Shown one piece after another: positions 46,043 to 56,508 of a stretch of DNA of 64,000 nucleotides (its first letter is position 1; every line of letters starts with the position of its first letter). The stretch comes from a methane-oxidizing endosymbiont of Gigantopelta aegis (GTDB lineage: Bacteria; Pseudomonadota; Gammaproteobacteria; Methylococcales; Methylomonadaceae): contig NZ_JAEHGD010000002.1 in NCBI RefSeq assembly GCF_016097405.1, forward strand, positions 383,876 to 447,875. The letters are read 5' to 3'. Position numbers and translations under genes: made by a program. Below the pieces are notes generated by a model. It was given only the letters and a program-made list of their open reading frames with translations, searched no databases and was not told the DNA's origin.

Positions 46043-48244
46043 ATGTTATTTGGCCGATATAAAAAAAATCCGATTTCGATCACCGATAAAAAGGTAGAAA
46101 AATGGAGTTATGCAACCTGCAGTTATTGCTCTACCGGTTGCTCTATTGAAATTGGCATCAATAAAGATGGTGAGCCTGTTTCTTCTCGCGGTGTAGGCGG
46201 TGCAGATGTGAATCAGGGTAAGCTGTGTTTGAAGGGCATTTTTGAACACGAATTATTTGATTCATCGGGTCGCGGTAAAACACCTTTAATCCGTAATAAT
46301 TTTTACGACGACTGGGAAGAAACGGATTGGCCGCAAGCCACAAAAAAAATGGCGGATGAAATTCGGCGTATTCAAGCACAATATGGCCGTGATGCCTTTG
46401 CCATTGTGTCTACCGGACAAATTTTGACCGAAGGTTTCTATACACTGGGCAAGCTCGCCCGTGGCGTGATTGGAACCAATAATTATGATGGCAATACGAC
46501 GCTTTGCATGGCATCGGCGGTGTCAGGCTATAAGCGATCGTTTGGTTCTGATGGGCCGCCCGGGTGTTATGAGGATTTTTCGCATACAGATTGTTTGATT
46601 GCTTGGGGTTCAAACTTGCCGGAACAGCATCCGATTATCTACTGGCGTATGAAAGAAGCCCAGGAAAAACGGCATTTTCCATTGATTGTGGTGGACCCAC
46701 GCGTCACCATGCTAGCGCAAAATGCCGATATGCATTTGCCTATCCGGCCGGGCACTGATGTTGTGCTGCAAAATGCACTGATGTATGTCATTTTGGATGA
46801 GGGTCTGGAAGACAGTGCTTATATTGAAGCCAATACAAATGGCTTTGAAGCATTGGCGGCCGAGGTCAAAAATTATGACCCGACCACGGCGGCAAAAATT
46901 TGTGGTATCGATGAAGATACCATTCGACATGTTGCACGCTTATACGCTAAAGCCAATGCCGCCATGCAGATCTGGACCATGGGTATCAATCAAAGTACGC
47001 ACGGCAGTGATGGTGTTGTCGGTATCAATAATTTGAGTTTGTTGACGGGTAACATCGGTAAAAAAGGTGGAACCAGCCTGTCGATTACAGGACAGTGTAA
47101 TGCGATGGGGACACGGGAATGGTCTTCGTGTTCTGGTCTCCCCGGGTATCGTTTGTTAGAAAATCCTGAAGACCGGGAGGAAATTGGGAAATTCTGGGGT
47201 GTTGATCCTGAGTTTTTTCCTAAAAAACGCGGGATGACCCAGACGGATATTTTTCCAGCAATTGAAACCGGACAAATCAAAGGTCTGTGGCTGGTTGGCA
47301 CCAATCCGATGACCTCCATGGCAAATACCGCACGTATTCGTAAAACCCTGGAAAAATTGGAATGCCTGGTGGTTCAGGATTCTTACCAGGATGTAGAAAC
47401 AATGCAATATGCCCATATTTTCTTGCCAGCGGCTATTTGGGCGGAAAAAGAAGGTTGTTTTACGAATACAGAGCGGCGTGTCAATCTGACTCGGCAAATC
47501 AAGAAGCCTTATGCGAATACCAAAACAGATTTACATATTTTCAATGCTGTTGCCCAGCAGTTTGAGCAAGGCCGTAAAATGCGCTTTCCGGATAAACCGG
47601 AAGAAGTCTTCAATGAAATGCGGCAATTATCCAAAGGACGGTTAGTCGATATTTCCGGCATGACGTATGACTTGATTGAACAAAATCGGGGGATTCAGTG
47701 GCCTTATACTGAAGAGCAGGCCAAGCGTGGTATTGCGCCACCTAAAGGCGGGAAACGCTTGTATACAGAGCCTGCGACATTCCGTTTCAAGGATGGGCGG
47801 GCCAAACTGATTCCTTTACCGTTTATTGATAATAATGAAGTGCCGGATGAGCACTATCCTTTTTGGCTGAATTCCGGCCGCCTGGTTGAACACTTCCATA
47901 CCCGGACACGCACCGGGAAAATTGGTAATAACAATAAGTTCAGTCCAACGCCATTTATGGAGATGAACCCTGATGCGGCCGAAGAACTCGGCATCCGGCA
48001 TCAACACTATGTTCGTGTGGTATCAAGACGGAACGATGCGGTTGTGATGGTGATGTTAACCCATCGAGTACCGCGTAACATGGTGTTTATTCCATTTCAT
48101 TTCCATGATTGTGTGAATCGTTTGACGTTAGGATTGCTGGATCCGTATTCTCGGCAACCGGCATTTAAACAAGCGGCTGTACGTATCGAACATATCGATC
48201 AGGAACAGGCGGCATTGATCAATAAAGAAGCACGCGCCTATTAA
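46043..48244 (+). CDS. nasA: Assimilatory-type nitrate reductase, molybdopterin subunit
   Basis: The 733-residue product has an N-terminal [4Fe-4S] site (C26, C29, C33, C62) and the Mo ligand Cys155 in the nitrate reductase signature TTLCMASAV, then DGPPGCYEDF and NLPEQHPI. There is no twin-arginine signal, so it is cytoplasmic. It lacks the C-terminal 2Fe-2S domain of long NasA forms. Electron supply probably comes from the next gene, an Fe-S/membrane-anchor fusion now split by an IS. The ribosome-binding site is weak. Confidence 0.9.
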   Translation: MLFGRYKKNPISITDKKVEKWSYATCSYCSTGCSIEIGINKDGEPVSSRGVGGADVNQGKLCLKGIFEHELFDSSGRGKTPLIRNNFYDDWEETDWPQATKKMADEIRRIQAQYGRDAFAIVSTGQILTEGFYTLGKLARGVIGTNNYDGNTTLCMASAVSGYKRSFGSDGPPGCYEDFSHTDCLIAWGSNLPEQHPIIYWRMKEAQEKRHFPLIVVDPRVTMLAQNADMHLPIRPGTDVVLQNALMYVILDEGLEDSAYIEANTNGFEALAAEVKNYDPTTAAKICGIDEDTIRHVARLYAKANAAMQIWTMGINQSTHGSDGVVGINNLSLLTGNIGKKGGTSLSITGQCNAMGTREWSSCSGLPGYRLLENPEDREEIGKFWGVDPEFFPKKRGMTQTDIFPAIETGQIKGLWLVGTNPMTSMANTARIRKTLEKLECLVVQDSYQDVETMQYAHIFLPAAIWAEKEGCFTNTERRVNLTRQIKKPYANTKTDLHIFNAVAQQFEQGRKMRFPDKPEEVFNEMRQLSKGRLVDISGMTYDLIEQNRGIQWPYTEEQAKRGIAPPKGGKRLYTEPATFRFKDGRAKLIPLPFIDNNEVPDEHYPFWLNSGRLVEHFHTRTRTGKIGNNNKFSPTPFMEMNPDAAEELGIRHQHYVRVVSRRNDAVVMVMLTHRVPRNMVFIPFHFHDCVNRLTLGLLDPYSRQPAFKQAAVRIEHIDQEQAALINKEARAY

Positions 48245-48277
48245 TGCTATTTCCCCATATACTCTTAAATTTTGGTC

Positions 48278-48956
48278 ATGATTAAAATACGCGACGACGA
48301 ACCTAAATATGCTTTTTTACAAGATAAAACCACAGCGGAAAAAAACCGTTATGGTAAAGCGATTGATTTAACCCATCCGGGTGAAAAATTGTTTGGCGAA
48401 TCTCTCAACATCAATGGCGATGAAGGCATTGGTGACAATCCAAATCGCTATAAACAACATGGCTTTTATTTCAATGCCGATAACTGCATCGGTTGCCATG
48501 CGTGTGAAACGGCCTGTAGCGAAAAAAATGATAATCCCGCGCATTTGTCATTTCGTTCAGTAGGGTTTGTCGAAGGCGGAACCTACCCGGATTATCAGCG
48601 GATCAATATTTCCATGGCCTGTAATCATTGTGATGATCCGGTGTGTTTGAAAGGCTGTCCAACGCGGGCATATACCAAGTTTGCCGAATATGGTGCCGTG
48701 CTGCAAGACCCAGATATTTGTTTTGGCTGTGGTTACTGTACCTGGGTGTGTCCTTATAACGCACCGCAGCTGGACCCCGTCAAAGGTCAGGTCAGTAAAT
48801 GTAATATGTGTGTTGATCGCCTAGAAGTAGGGTTAAAACCCTCTTGTGTGGCTGCGTGTTTAGGTAATGCGCTGGATTTTGGTGTGGTGGAAAATATTCC
48901 GGAAAATCGTGATCAGGCGTTGACTGAAATTCCAGGTTTTCCAACCCCTGAAATTA
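48278..48956 (+). pseudogene. 5' part of ferredoxin-DmsC fusion gene (Fe-S domain)
   Basis: The ATG at 48278 opens a frame encoding a DmsB-like ferredoxin with four cysteine groups (NCIGCHACETAC, ACNHCDDPVCLKGCP, ICFGCGYCTWVCP, KCNMC with SCVAAC), enough for four [4Fe-4S] clusters. The frame reaches GFPTPEI and is cut by the IS5-like element at 48957. Removing the element with one TA copy joins it in frame to 49812-51040 and restores a 635-residue protein. The truncated product ends with a short IS-encoded tail and might still fold. Confidence 0.88.
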
Positions 48957-49809
48957 GGGGCTGTTGCCATTTCACATAGGTAACCATAAAAAGGCGCAAG
49001 CCAGAGCGATAGAGCCTTCAAAATTTCGTTTGAGTTTGTCATATCGCGTGGCGATCGCTCTGAAATGCTTAAGTCTTGCAAACACATTTTCAACGAGATG
49101 GCGATATTTGTAGAGACACCAATCCATTTCATCATTTCCCCGAGTTGAATTCTTTTTTCTTGGGATAACAGGAACAGCCCCTTTGTCTTTAATTTGAAGA
49201 CGTAATGCTTCACTGTCATAGCCTCTGTCAGCAACTATATAGTCACCTTTTGGGAGCTCTGCAACTAATTTCGGTGCTTCTTTACAGTCATGAACTTCGC
49301 CGCCTGTCACTGAGAAATGAATAGGAAGACCACAGGCATCAACGGCCATATGAATTTTACTGGTGTTCCCGGCGACAGATTTCCCTATCGCTGTTTCTTG
49401 TTCACAGGCCGCACCACTACTATGCTGATGTGCTTTCACAATACTCCCATCAATAAATTCCCATTCCAGGTCTGGATCAACAACCAAGGCGTTAAAAATA
49501 CCCATCAGTTTTTTCTTTACGAGACCAGTCATTGAATCGTTTATATACCGCATTCCAATTACCAAAAGCCGTGGGTAAATCTCTCCAGGGACAACCTACT
49601 CGCAAGCGATAAAAAATACCTTCGACTGTTTTTCGAAGACAAGGTTTGTCATAAATTCCCATTTTCAACATAATTATCTTCAGTTTCTCCCAAAGTTCAT
49701 CCGTAAGCATTTGTCGGGGCATAGTTTGCTTGTTTTTGAGTCAAAATAAACAATCTATGTGGCGGAGTTATTGAATTTCAAGGGGGATTTTCAAAACGGC
49801 AACAGCCCC
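48957..49809 (-). mobile_element. IS5-like element, copy 1
   Basis: The 853-bp element has inverted ends GGGGCTGTTGCC and a TA duplication (48955-48956 and 49810-49811). The transposase lies on the minus strand in two overlapping frames. Three further copies lie at 56509, 58658 and 59775. The family assignment rests on the transposase type and the short duplication. Confidence 0.93.
48972..49722 (-). pseudogene. IS5-like transposase copy 1, frame-split at an A6 run
   Basis: The first frame (49722-49492) starts MPRQMLTDELWEKLKIIMLK and ends after RKEK. The second (49565-48972) carries the DDE core: FIDGSIVKAHQH, VADRGYD, and the C-terminal ENVFARLKHFRAIATRYDK. Copies 2 and 4 have five A at the join and read straight through, so copy 1 carries an extra A. 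Otherwise its sequence is complete. Confidence 0.85.
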
Positions 49810-49811
49810 TA

Positions 49812-51040
49812 CCCATCCTAATATTCGTTTTCAATCAAAAAAACAAACACATCGGGAAATGACCCGAACGGATGTGATACCGCTCAAATACCATAAACAT
49901 AAGAAAAATGAGCCGTACAAGCCGACAGTGGATAAAAAAGAAGGTGATGAAAGGCATTGGAACCTGAAAAAATTACTCGGTAGTCATGAAAGTGCGCATG
50001 TCATTTTCACGTTGTTCACCCAGGCTTCGGTCGGTGCCTTTTTGTTGCTTGTGCTGGGAGACTGGTTGTCCATACCGGGCTTTTCGTTATTACAGCTGTG
50101 GTCAACTAAAATGGTCTTGTTGAGCGTGTTGGTCATTTTGACGACAGTCGGCTTATACAAGCTCAATATGCATTTGGGTAAGCCACATCGTTTTTATCGA
50201 GGTTTTTATAATTTAAAATTATCACCTGTAAGCCGAGAAATTGCTGGTGTCACCCTGTTTTACACCGGATTATTGGGGACAACGGTTTTCAGTCTGTTTG
50301 ATACGGTTTATACCGATTGGATTGCAATGGTGTTTACGGTGATAGCCTTGGTTGGCGGACCAGTTGGTTTATATTTTATGTATAAGCTCTACCGGATTCC
50401 CGCACGCCCTTTTTGGAACCATTGGCAGACGGGAACAGCATTTTTCGGCAATATGTTGAGCCTTGGTGCCTTGATTATTATTCTGACGACGATGGCCGTT
50501 ATGCCATTGGAACAAACAACCGAGCTTTTCTCCGTTTTATTTAAGCTGCTGAGCCTTGGGGTGGCGCTTGAAGCTGTCGGACACTTTTTTCATAGCCGTG
50601 ATATGAAAGAGGCCGAACACGAAGGTGCGGCATCTTTTTACTGGCAAACAACGCGCTTTGGTAATGCATGGATAGCGCGGAATGTTTTACTCGGCATGAG
50701 TTTATTATTGGGCTTTTATTTAGCGATGTATTCCGGGGATAATGCAGTAACCCTGATTTTAACGCTGGTCTTAGCACTGAGTTTATCAATCAGTGTGTTA
50801 TTCAGTCGTTCCTTATTTTTCGTCACGGTTATTCCGACAACCATGCCCGGCGCTTTTTTCTGGAAGAACCAGGGCTTTGTTGAGCATGCGCGAGAAATTG
50901 GACTGGCCGATAATCCACAACATGGTGTTGTTTATGAGCGCCATCATCCTTTTAAAGTCAATGAGTTAATACAAACAATCAAGGAAACGACATTAGAGCA
51001 GAAACTTGAACAAGTTAAGGCCATCTTCATGTCGCGATAA
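49812..51040 (+). pseudogene. 3' part of ferredoxin-DmsC fusion gene (membrane anchor)
   Basis: The frame continues from the Fe-S part as THPNIRFQSKKQTHREMTRT and then about eight membrane segments of the DmsC/YnfH anchor type, with NMHLGKPHRFYRGFYNLKLSPVSRE. A possible re-start ATG at 49859 would give 393 residues without the Fe-S domain. The anchor would take electrons from quinol. Because the halves are separated, electron flow to NasA is probably impaired. Confidence 0.87.
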
Positions 51041-51078
51041 CGTAAGTAAGATAGCCTGATTTTTTGCTCAACTCCGTA

Positions 51079-51105
51079 GGGGCAATTCACGAATTGCCCT
51101 TATTT
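51079..51105 (+). terminator. Hairpin with T-rich tail after the DmsC segment
   Basis: GGGCAATT and AATTGCCC pair around CACG and are followed by TTATTT. It may end the nitrate reductase operon. The sequence GTAGGGGCAATTC..GAATTGCCC also resembles dispersed palindromic repeats found in many bacterial genomes. Confidence 0.5.
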
Positions 51106-51191
51106 ACGTTGCCCCTGTTCATATGTTCCCCTGCAAAGTCATTTTGAGTTAGGATAATGGTCTTTGTTTGAAATAATGTGGATATCATTCA

Positions 51192-51662
51192 ATGAATATT
51201 AAAATAATCGCAGTTTTAGTGCTTCTGATTGGAGGCTTTTTGATTTTTCTTCAGTTTAAAGCCAAAGAAAGTCGTGCAAATAAGGCGGAAGCAGCAGCGT
51301 TTTTGACTGAAAATGCGAAGAAGGCAGGTATTAAAACGACGGCAAGTGGTTTGCAATACGAGGTGATTAAACAAGGCGAAGGAAAAAAGCCTTTGCCGAG
51401 TGATAAAGTGACTGTTCATTATAAGGGCATGTTATTGGATGGGACTGTGTTTGACAGCTCTTATGATCGTGGAGAGCCGGCCACTTTTCCATTGAATGCG
51501 GTGATAAAAGGCTGGACTGAAGGCTTGCAGTTAATGCAGGAGGGTGGGCATTATAAATTTTATATTCCAGCCGAGCTTGCTTATGGTAAACGCGGTGCAG
51601 GACGCATTATTCCACCGAATTCAACGTTGATTTTTGAGGTCGAATTACTCAAGGTAAATTGA
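51192..51662 (+). CDS. FKBP-type peptidyl-prolyl isomerase, membrane-anchored
   Basis: The 156-residue product starts with a hydrophobic segment ([17 protein letters not shown]) that should be an uncleaved anchor or signal. An FKBP domain follows ([61 protein letters not shown]). It folds proteins in the periplasm. It converges with the hemerythrin gene. Confidence 0.93.
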   Translation: MNIKIIAVLVLLIGGFLIFLQFKAKESRANKAEAAAFLTENAKKAGIKTTASGLQYEVIKQGEGKKPLPSDKVTVHYKGMLLDGTVFDSSYDRGEPATFPLNAVIKGWTEGLQLMQEGGHYKFYIPAELAYGKRGAGRIIPPNSTLIFEVELLKVN

Positions 51663-51665
51663 TGT

Positions 51666-52067
51666 CTATCTTTTCTCAAGATAGATATTCCAGACATCAC
51701 GGTGCCGTTTTTGATGATGGCACCACCAGTTTTTCAAAAAGGTGAGTAATAAATCGGGCTCTCGGTGCATAATCGCTTCCTGCGCTATGCGTTGGAATTT
51801 TTTGGTTTCATCGCTGAGCCTGCGTTTCTCCTTATCATCCAGAATGAGGCCTTGATCTTCTAGAATCATTTCTTCTGTTTTGATATGAAATATGAGGTAT
51901 TCATTCAGAATTTTTAATGTCGGTTTTAAGGCCTCTAAACCATAACCTTTCTGAATGAAATAATACAAGGAATTTATTGTCGCCGTTATGCCATGATGCT
52001 GTTCATCAAGGATCAAGCAACCGGTTTGATGGTGTTCAGTAAGATTGATATAGAGTGACTGTTGCAT
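51666..52067 (-). CDS. Hemerythrin-like protein
   Basis: The 133-residue product has the bacterial hemerythrin ligand pattern: LDEQHHGI, an HIKTEE helix (His...Glu) and a final HHQKRHRDV helix. It would bind O2 at a di-iron site. Such proteins are common in methanotrophs, which is mild support for the taxonomic guess. Confidence 0.87.
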   Translation of the reverse strand: MQQSLYINLTEHHQTGCLILDEQHHGITATINSLYYFIQKGYGLEALKPTLKILNEYLIFHIKTEEMILEDQGLILDDKEKRRLSDETKKFQRIAQEAIMHREPDLLLTFLKNWWCHHQKRHRDVWNIYLEKR

Positions 52068-52374
52068 GGCTCAGTTTTAAGGTTTATAGGGGGGCCATCA
52101 GATCTTCTACAGTATCCATTTTCGATTGTCAAATGATATACCTGACATTCCGCACCTCTAAACAGTATACTGCGCGCGCTGATCCAAATGGCCACAGGTT
52201 ATGTATCGATAGGCTGTGTGTTGCAATGACATGGGGCAAAACGTATTTTGCCAATTCTGCATCGGATGCTTGCAAATAATGCCTGGCCGTTTTTCTCAAT
52301 ATTTTAAACTTTAAAATTGAACTGACTTCTGTTTTATAGCTCTTAACTCACAAATCATTAAGCTTCTATTTTCG
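52068..52374. other. Gene-free stretch before the secretion genes
   Basis: This 307-base stretch separates the hemerythrin gene from the ABC transporter gene. I see no RNA gene, no repeat and no well-spaced promoter. It must hold the promoters of both divergent genes. Confidence 0.5.
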
Positions 52375-54468
52375 ATGGCCGACGATAACTATTCTGTAAC
52401 ATCACCACTTAACACGCATATTGTTTGGACGCTATTTGATTATTTATTATCTGAGATAGGGAGTTCTGCTCATGAAAAAGGCATGCGTCATGATCAGACA
52501 ATGGCGACAGGCGATTTATTCCAAAGTTTATGCAAATTGGGAAATAGTTTGGGCCTTATTGTCGGAGAAGTCACTGTTAATGTAGAACAAGCCGTGATGG
52601 CATCAGGAAATTTAACGCCATTAATGATACCGCTGGAAGATGCAAGCTGGTTAGTCTTGTCGGGATTTAGCCGAGGGCGGATCAAAGTTGCTGTGATTAA
52701 AGATAACGATGTTGAGATTCGCTTGTTGAAAATCAATCAGCTCTGCACGTTATTACAAACCAAATCAGATCAACTACTCGATTGGTTTAGTGTTGAAATG
52801 ACGGCTCCCATGGAAGTCTCAACACAGCAGGATACACATCATTTACCGCCCTTACAGCGTTTATTTTCGATGATGAAAGTCGAGAAAACCGATTTGTGGC
52901 GTGTGATTGTCCTTGCGCTTGCTTCAGGCATACTTAGTCTGGCAACGCCGGTTGCGGTTCAGTCGTTGGTTAACACGGTCGCTATGGGGAATATGCACCA
53001 ACCCCTGGTCGTTTTGTCATTGTTGTTATTCATCTTTCTAACGTTTTATGGTGCCGTTTCGGTATTGCAATCGTATATCGTTGAGCTGATGCAACGCCGC
53101 GTATTCGTCAGAATGGCTGCTGACTTATCTTATCGTTTGCCGAAGGTAAAATGGGAGTTATATGAAGAAAAAAATGGTGTAGAGCTGGTTAATCGGTTTT
53201 TTGATGTGTTGACCGTACAAAAAGCCGGTGCTTTTTTGTTGCTTGAAGGCTTTTCTACTGTATTGCAAGGCATCATTGGCTTGCTGGTACTTGCGGCCTA
53301 CCATCCATTACTGATGTTGTTCGATGTCATGATTATCATTTGGTTGGCTGTGATCGTTTTTTATCAGGGACGCAATGGTGTAAAGACCTCTATTGAGGAA
53401 TCAGTCGCTAAATATTCAGTCGTTGCCTGGCTGGAAACCTTGGCCAGAAACGGACAAACTTTCAAATTTTCCGGCGGCCCTGAATTGGCAAGGGAGCGCA
53501 CTGATGAACTGGCTTATGATTATCTGAATGCGCGTCAGCGGCATTACCGAATTTTAATCAAACAACATATCAGTCTGTATGCATTGTATGCGATTGCTAG
53601 TACCGCGATATTGGCGATTGGCGGCTTATTAGTCATGGATGCTCAACTTAGCCTGGGGCAGTTAGTGGCGGCCGAAATTATTGTTTCTGGTGTTTTGCTC
53701 TCATTTACAAGGTTGAAGAAGCATCTGGAAAGTTATTATGACCTGATGGCGGGGGTGGATAAATTAGGGCATCTGTTGGATTTGCCGATGGAACGCGAAA
53801 ATGGTGAGCAGGTTACTTGGGATAAGCCACTGGCCGTCAGTGTTTATAATCTTTCTTTTCAATACCCGAACCATTCTACTCCGATACAAGCTGTGAATTT
53901 CAGTGTTGAGCCTGGTGAAAAAGTGGCTTTATATGGTGAGCTGGGGAGCGGCAAATCAACGCTGGCGCGTTTATTGACGGGCTTGCGACTACCAACTGAA
54001 GGACGTATTGAAATTAATCAGATTGATATCAGAGAATTACAACTGGATAGTTTGCGTAAGCAAATTGCCGTGATTAGTTCTAGCGAAATGCTGGAAGACT
54101 CTATTTTGGAAAATGTTCGTGTAGGGCACCCTGAGATCAGTGTGACCGATGTGCGGGATGTCCTTAAGCGTCTAATGTTTGAAATGGATCATACGCCTGA
54201 AGGCATCTATACCCGACTTAGTGCGATGGGGGCGCCTTTATCAACTACGCAAATTCGAAAACTGTTGATTGCCAGAGCGATTGTTGGCCGGCCTCGTTTG
54301 ATCATTGTCGATAGTTTACTGGATGAGTGGCAGAATTTTAGTCAGAGTGAGGCGAGGCATATTCTTTTTGATCCACAAGCCAATTGGACTTTACTGGTGC
54401 TGACCAGTGCTAGAAATATTGCAGAACTTTGCCAGCGTACGATTGAGTTACCGTGTCACAATCCATGA
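52375..54468 (+). CDS. Type I secretion-like ABC protein with degenerate ATPase motifs
   Basis: The 697-residue product has an N-terminal soluble region (1-150), a six-helix membrane domain (~175-460) and an ABC domain. Walker A is intact (GELGSGKST, 521-529). The other motifs are altered: the Q-loop reads ISSSEM, the signature is LSTTQ (622-626), Walker B is IIVD followed by Ser647 instead of Glu, and the H-loop region reads LTSARN. It heads a three-gene export set with HlyD-like and TolC-like genes. It may be a non-hydrolysing or divergent exporter. Confidence 0.88.
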   Translation: MADDNYSVTSPLNTHIVWTLFDYLLSEIGSSAHEKGMRHDQTMATGDLFQSLCKLGNSLGLIVGEVTVNVEQAVMASGNLTPLMIPLEDASWLVLSGFSRGRIKVAVIKDNDVEIRLLKINQLCTLLQTKSDQLLDWFSVEMTAPMEVSTQQDTHHLPPLQRLFSMMKVEKTDLWRVIVLALASGILSLATPVAVQSLVNTVAMGNMHQPLVVLSLLLFIFLTFYGAVSVLQSYIVELMQRRVFVRMAADLSYRLPKVKWELYEEKNGVELVNRFFDVLTVQKAGAFLLLEGFSTVLQGIIGLLVLAAYHPLLMLFDVMIIIWLAVIVFYQGRNGVKTSIEESVAKYSVVAWLETLARNGQTFKFSGGPELARERTDELAYDYLNARQRHYRILIKQHISLYALYAIASTAILAIGGLLVMDAQLSLGQLVAAEIIVSGVLLSFTRLKKHLESYYDLMAGVDKLGHLLDLPMERENGEQVTWDKPLAVSVYNLSFQYPNHSTPIQAVNFSVEPGEKVALYGELGSGKSTLARLLTGLRLPTEGRIEINQIDIRELQLDSLRKQIAVISSSEMLEDSILENVRVGHPEISVTDVRDVLKRLMFEMDHTPEGIYTRLSAMGAPLSTTQIRKLLIARAIVGRPRLIIVDSLLDEWQNFSQSEARHILFDPQANWTLLVLTSARNIAELCQRTIELPCHNP

Positions 54469-55787
54469 AAATCAGTCAGACTAATCAATCTCAGTTTTCC
54501 GTTATTAGTGCCAGCCAGACACCCGGTATCGTTGGTAAGTCGGTGTTTTATATTGCCTGGCTGTTTGTTCTATTGCCAATTTTTACACTGTTTTTACCTT
54601 GGCAACAAAATGTCAATGGTAGTGGCTATATTTCTGCTTATGTGCCAGCCGGGAGACAACAAACTATTCAATCCCCGGTTTCGGGGCGGATTGCGAAATG
54701 GTTTGTCAAAGAAGGTATGCAAGTCAAAAAAGGTGAGTTGCTGGTCGAAGTCAATGATGTAGACCCGAAACTGCTAGAAAGACTGAATCAGCAGCACGCT
54801 GCCAATCAAGCTAAATTAGCCGCTAAGCAACAGGAGTTTGAGGCCTATCAAATGCAAATCGAGCGATTGGAAACAGTACGTGATATGAAGGTGGCAACGG
54901 CGCAATATAAATTAGATATGGCAGAGCAAAAAATGCGTTCTGCGGCTGAAAACCTGGCATCGGCACGTGCTAGCTATGATACGGCGCAACTGCAGAAACA
55001 ACGATTACAACGTTTGCTTGATGATGGTCTGGTATCGCAACGCGATTATGAATTGGCCGAACGGGATGCCATTATCGCTAGGCGTTCACTGAACAGTGCT
55101 CAGGCTCGTTTACAGTCGACTCAGGCAGAAAAGAATGGCGCGGAGGCTGATATCAAGCAGTTTCGAGCCAATGCCCAGGCTAAAATAGATTCGACCACGG
55201 CAACATTGAATAAAATAAGCAGTGAACTTGAAGATATCCGTAATAGCTTAGTGAGTAATGAATTAAATATTGCACGCCAAAGTACACAGTGGATTAAAGC
55301 ACCGCAAGACGGTACTGTTTTACGCCTGTTAAAAAATCCACAGGGTGATTTTATCAAACAAGGTGATCCATTGCTGGTGTTGGTACCGGATACGAGTCAT
55401 CGGGCCGTTGAAGTTTGGGTTTCAGGTAACGACGCGCCTTTGATTTTACCCGGCCATCATGCTCGGTTGATGTTTGAAGGCTGGCCTGCGGTACAATTTG
55501 TCGGCTGGCCGGAAGTCGCGGTAGGAACTTTTGGAGGAACGGTTGCGTTTGTCGATGCTAGCGATAATGGTCAGGGGAAATTTCGGGTTTTGATTGTGCC
55601 GGATGAGAGCGATCATCTTTGGCCATCATCACGTTTTTTGCGTCAGGGTGGCGCAGTAAAGGCGTGGATTCTGTTAGAAGAGGTGAGTATCGGTTATGAA
55701 ATCTGGCGGCAACTAAATGGTTTTCCCCCTATGTTGACGCCTGAGCATCCGAATAAAGATTTAACTCGTCAGTCTAGCTATCAATAG
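54465..55787 (+). CDS. HlyD-family membrane fusion protein
   Basis: The ATG at 54465 overlaps the TGA of the ABC gene; a GTG at 54453 is an alternative. The 440-residue product has one membrane segment near residue 30, a lipoyl-type half motif (SGRIAKWFVKEGMQVKKGE), a long coiled coil (~100-270) and the second half motif (KAPQDGTVLRL). It links inner-membrane ABC protein and outer-membrane channel. Confidence 0.93.
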   Translation: MKISQTNQSQFSVISASQTPGIVGKSVFYIAWLFVLLPIFTLFLPWQQNVNGSGYISAYVPAGRQQTIQSPVSGRIAKWFVKEGMQVKKGELLVEVNDVDPKLLERLNQQHAANQAKLAAKQQEFEAYQMQIERLETVRDMKVATAQYKLDMAEQKMRSAAENLASARASYDTAQLQKQRLQRLLDDGLVSQRDYELAERDAIIARRSLNSAQARLQSTQAEKNGAEADIKQFRANAQAKIDSTTATLNKISSELEDIRNSLVSNELNIARQSTQWIKAPQDGTVLRLLKNPQGDFIKQGDPLLVLVPDTSHRAVEVWVSGNDAPLILPGHHARLMFEGWPAVQFVGWPEVAVGTFGGTVAFVDASDNGQGKFRVLIVPDESDHLWPSSRFLRQGGAVKAWILLEEVSIGYEIWRQLNGFPPMLTPEHPNKDLTRQSSYQ

Positions 55788-55790
55788 TCC

Positions 55791-56508
55791 ATGAGATATT
55801 TCTTGCTACCTGTCGCGCTGCAATTTTTACGTTGTTGCCGGTCTACTGTTATCTCTAGTGTATTCTTTTTATTGTCGGGGTGTGTGTCTTATTTTAATAC
55901 CTCCCCTAAACCGGAATTGACTGAAAAGGTCGTCCAACGTCTAAAAACTGAAGAAAAATTACCTTTAGCAAGGCTTTCAAAATCCACACCGCAAACATTG
56001 GATGCGGCGATTGCTGAAAATGAAGTGGGGTATACAACATTAGATTTAAGTTTACCGTCATCAAGTTTTCTAACAACGCCGCTAAAACCGCCCGAAACAA
56101 ACCGACAGCTTTCAATTGCCGAAGCGCGTGCCATGGCATTGTCCAATAATTTGGATTTAAAAATAGCGCTTATAGAACCTAGCATCGCTGCGACTTATGT
56201 CGGTGAAGAGCAGGCTAAATTCGATGATCTGATCTTTGCGAATGTGAAATATTCCAATAAAGATACGCCTAAACTGGATGGTGATGTGGTGAGCTTTACC
56301 TCTGTGAATGCAAATTCGCCTTTGAATAATGATGTGGCCAAACTCAATATATTGGCGCAATCTACTGAGCAACTGGACTTTGAATCAGGCGTTGTTATTC
56401 CTCTGCGTACCGGTGGAAAGGTTACCATCAGCACACCGTTTAACAGCAAACTGACTGATCGGCATGTACCATCGGAGCAATATCTTGCGGGCATGCGTTT
56501 TTCTATTA
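55791..56508 (+). pseudogene. 5' part of TolC-like outer-membrane lipoprotein gene
   Basis: The gene begins 3 bases after the HlyD gene. Its product has a lipoprotein signal ending LLSGC (Cys31), then a TolC-type start (SIAEARAMALSNNLDLKIA) and runs to GMRFSI, where the second IS5-like copy cuts it. Joining 56508 to 57217 restores an in-frame 595-residue outer-membrane efflux protein. Confidence 0.9.

Noticed and set aside
49859-51040. The DmsC-like frame as an independent gene
   Set aside because: It is in frame with the Fe-S part once the IS and one TA are removed, and codons before 49859 remain protein-like. A separate gene with re-initiation is possible but not the original form.
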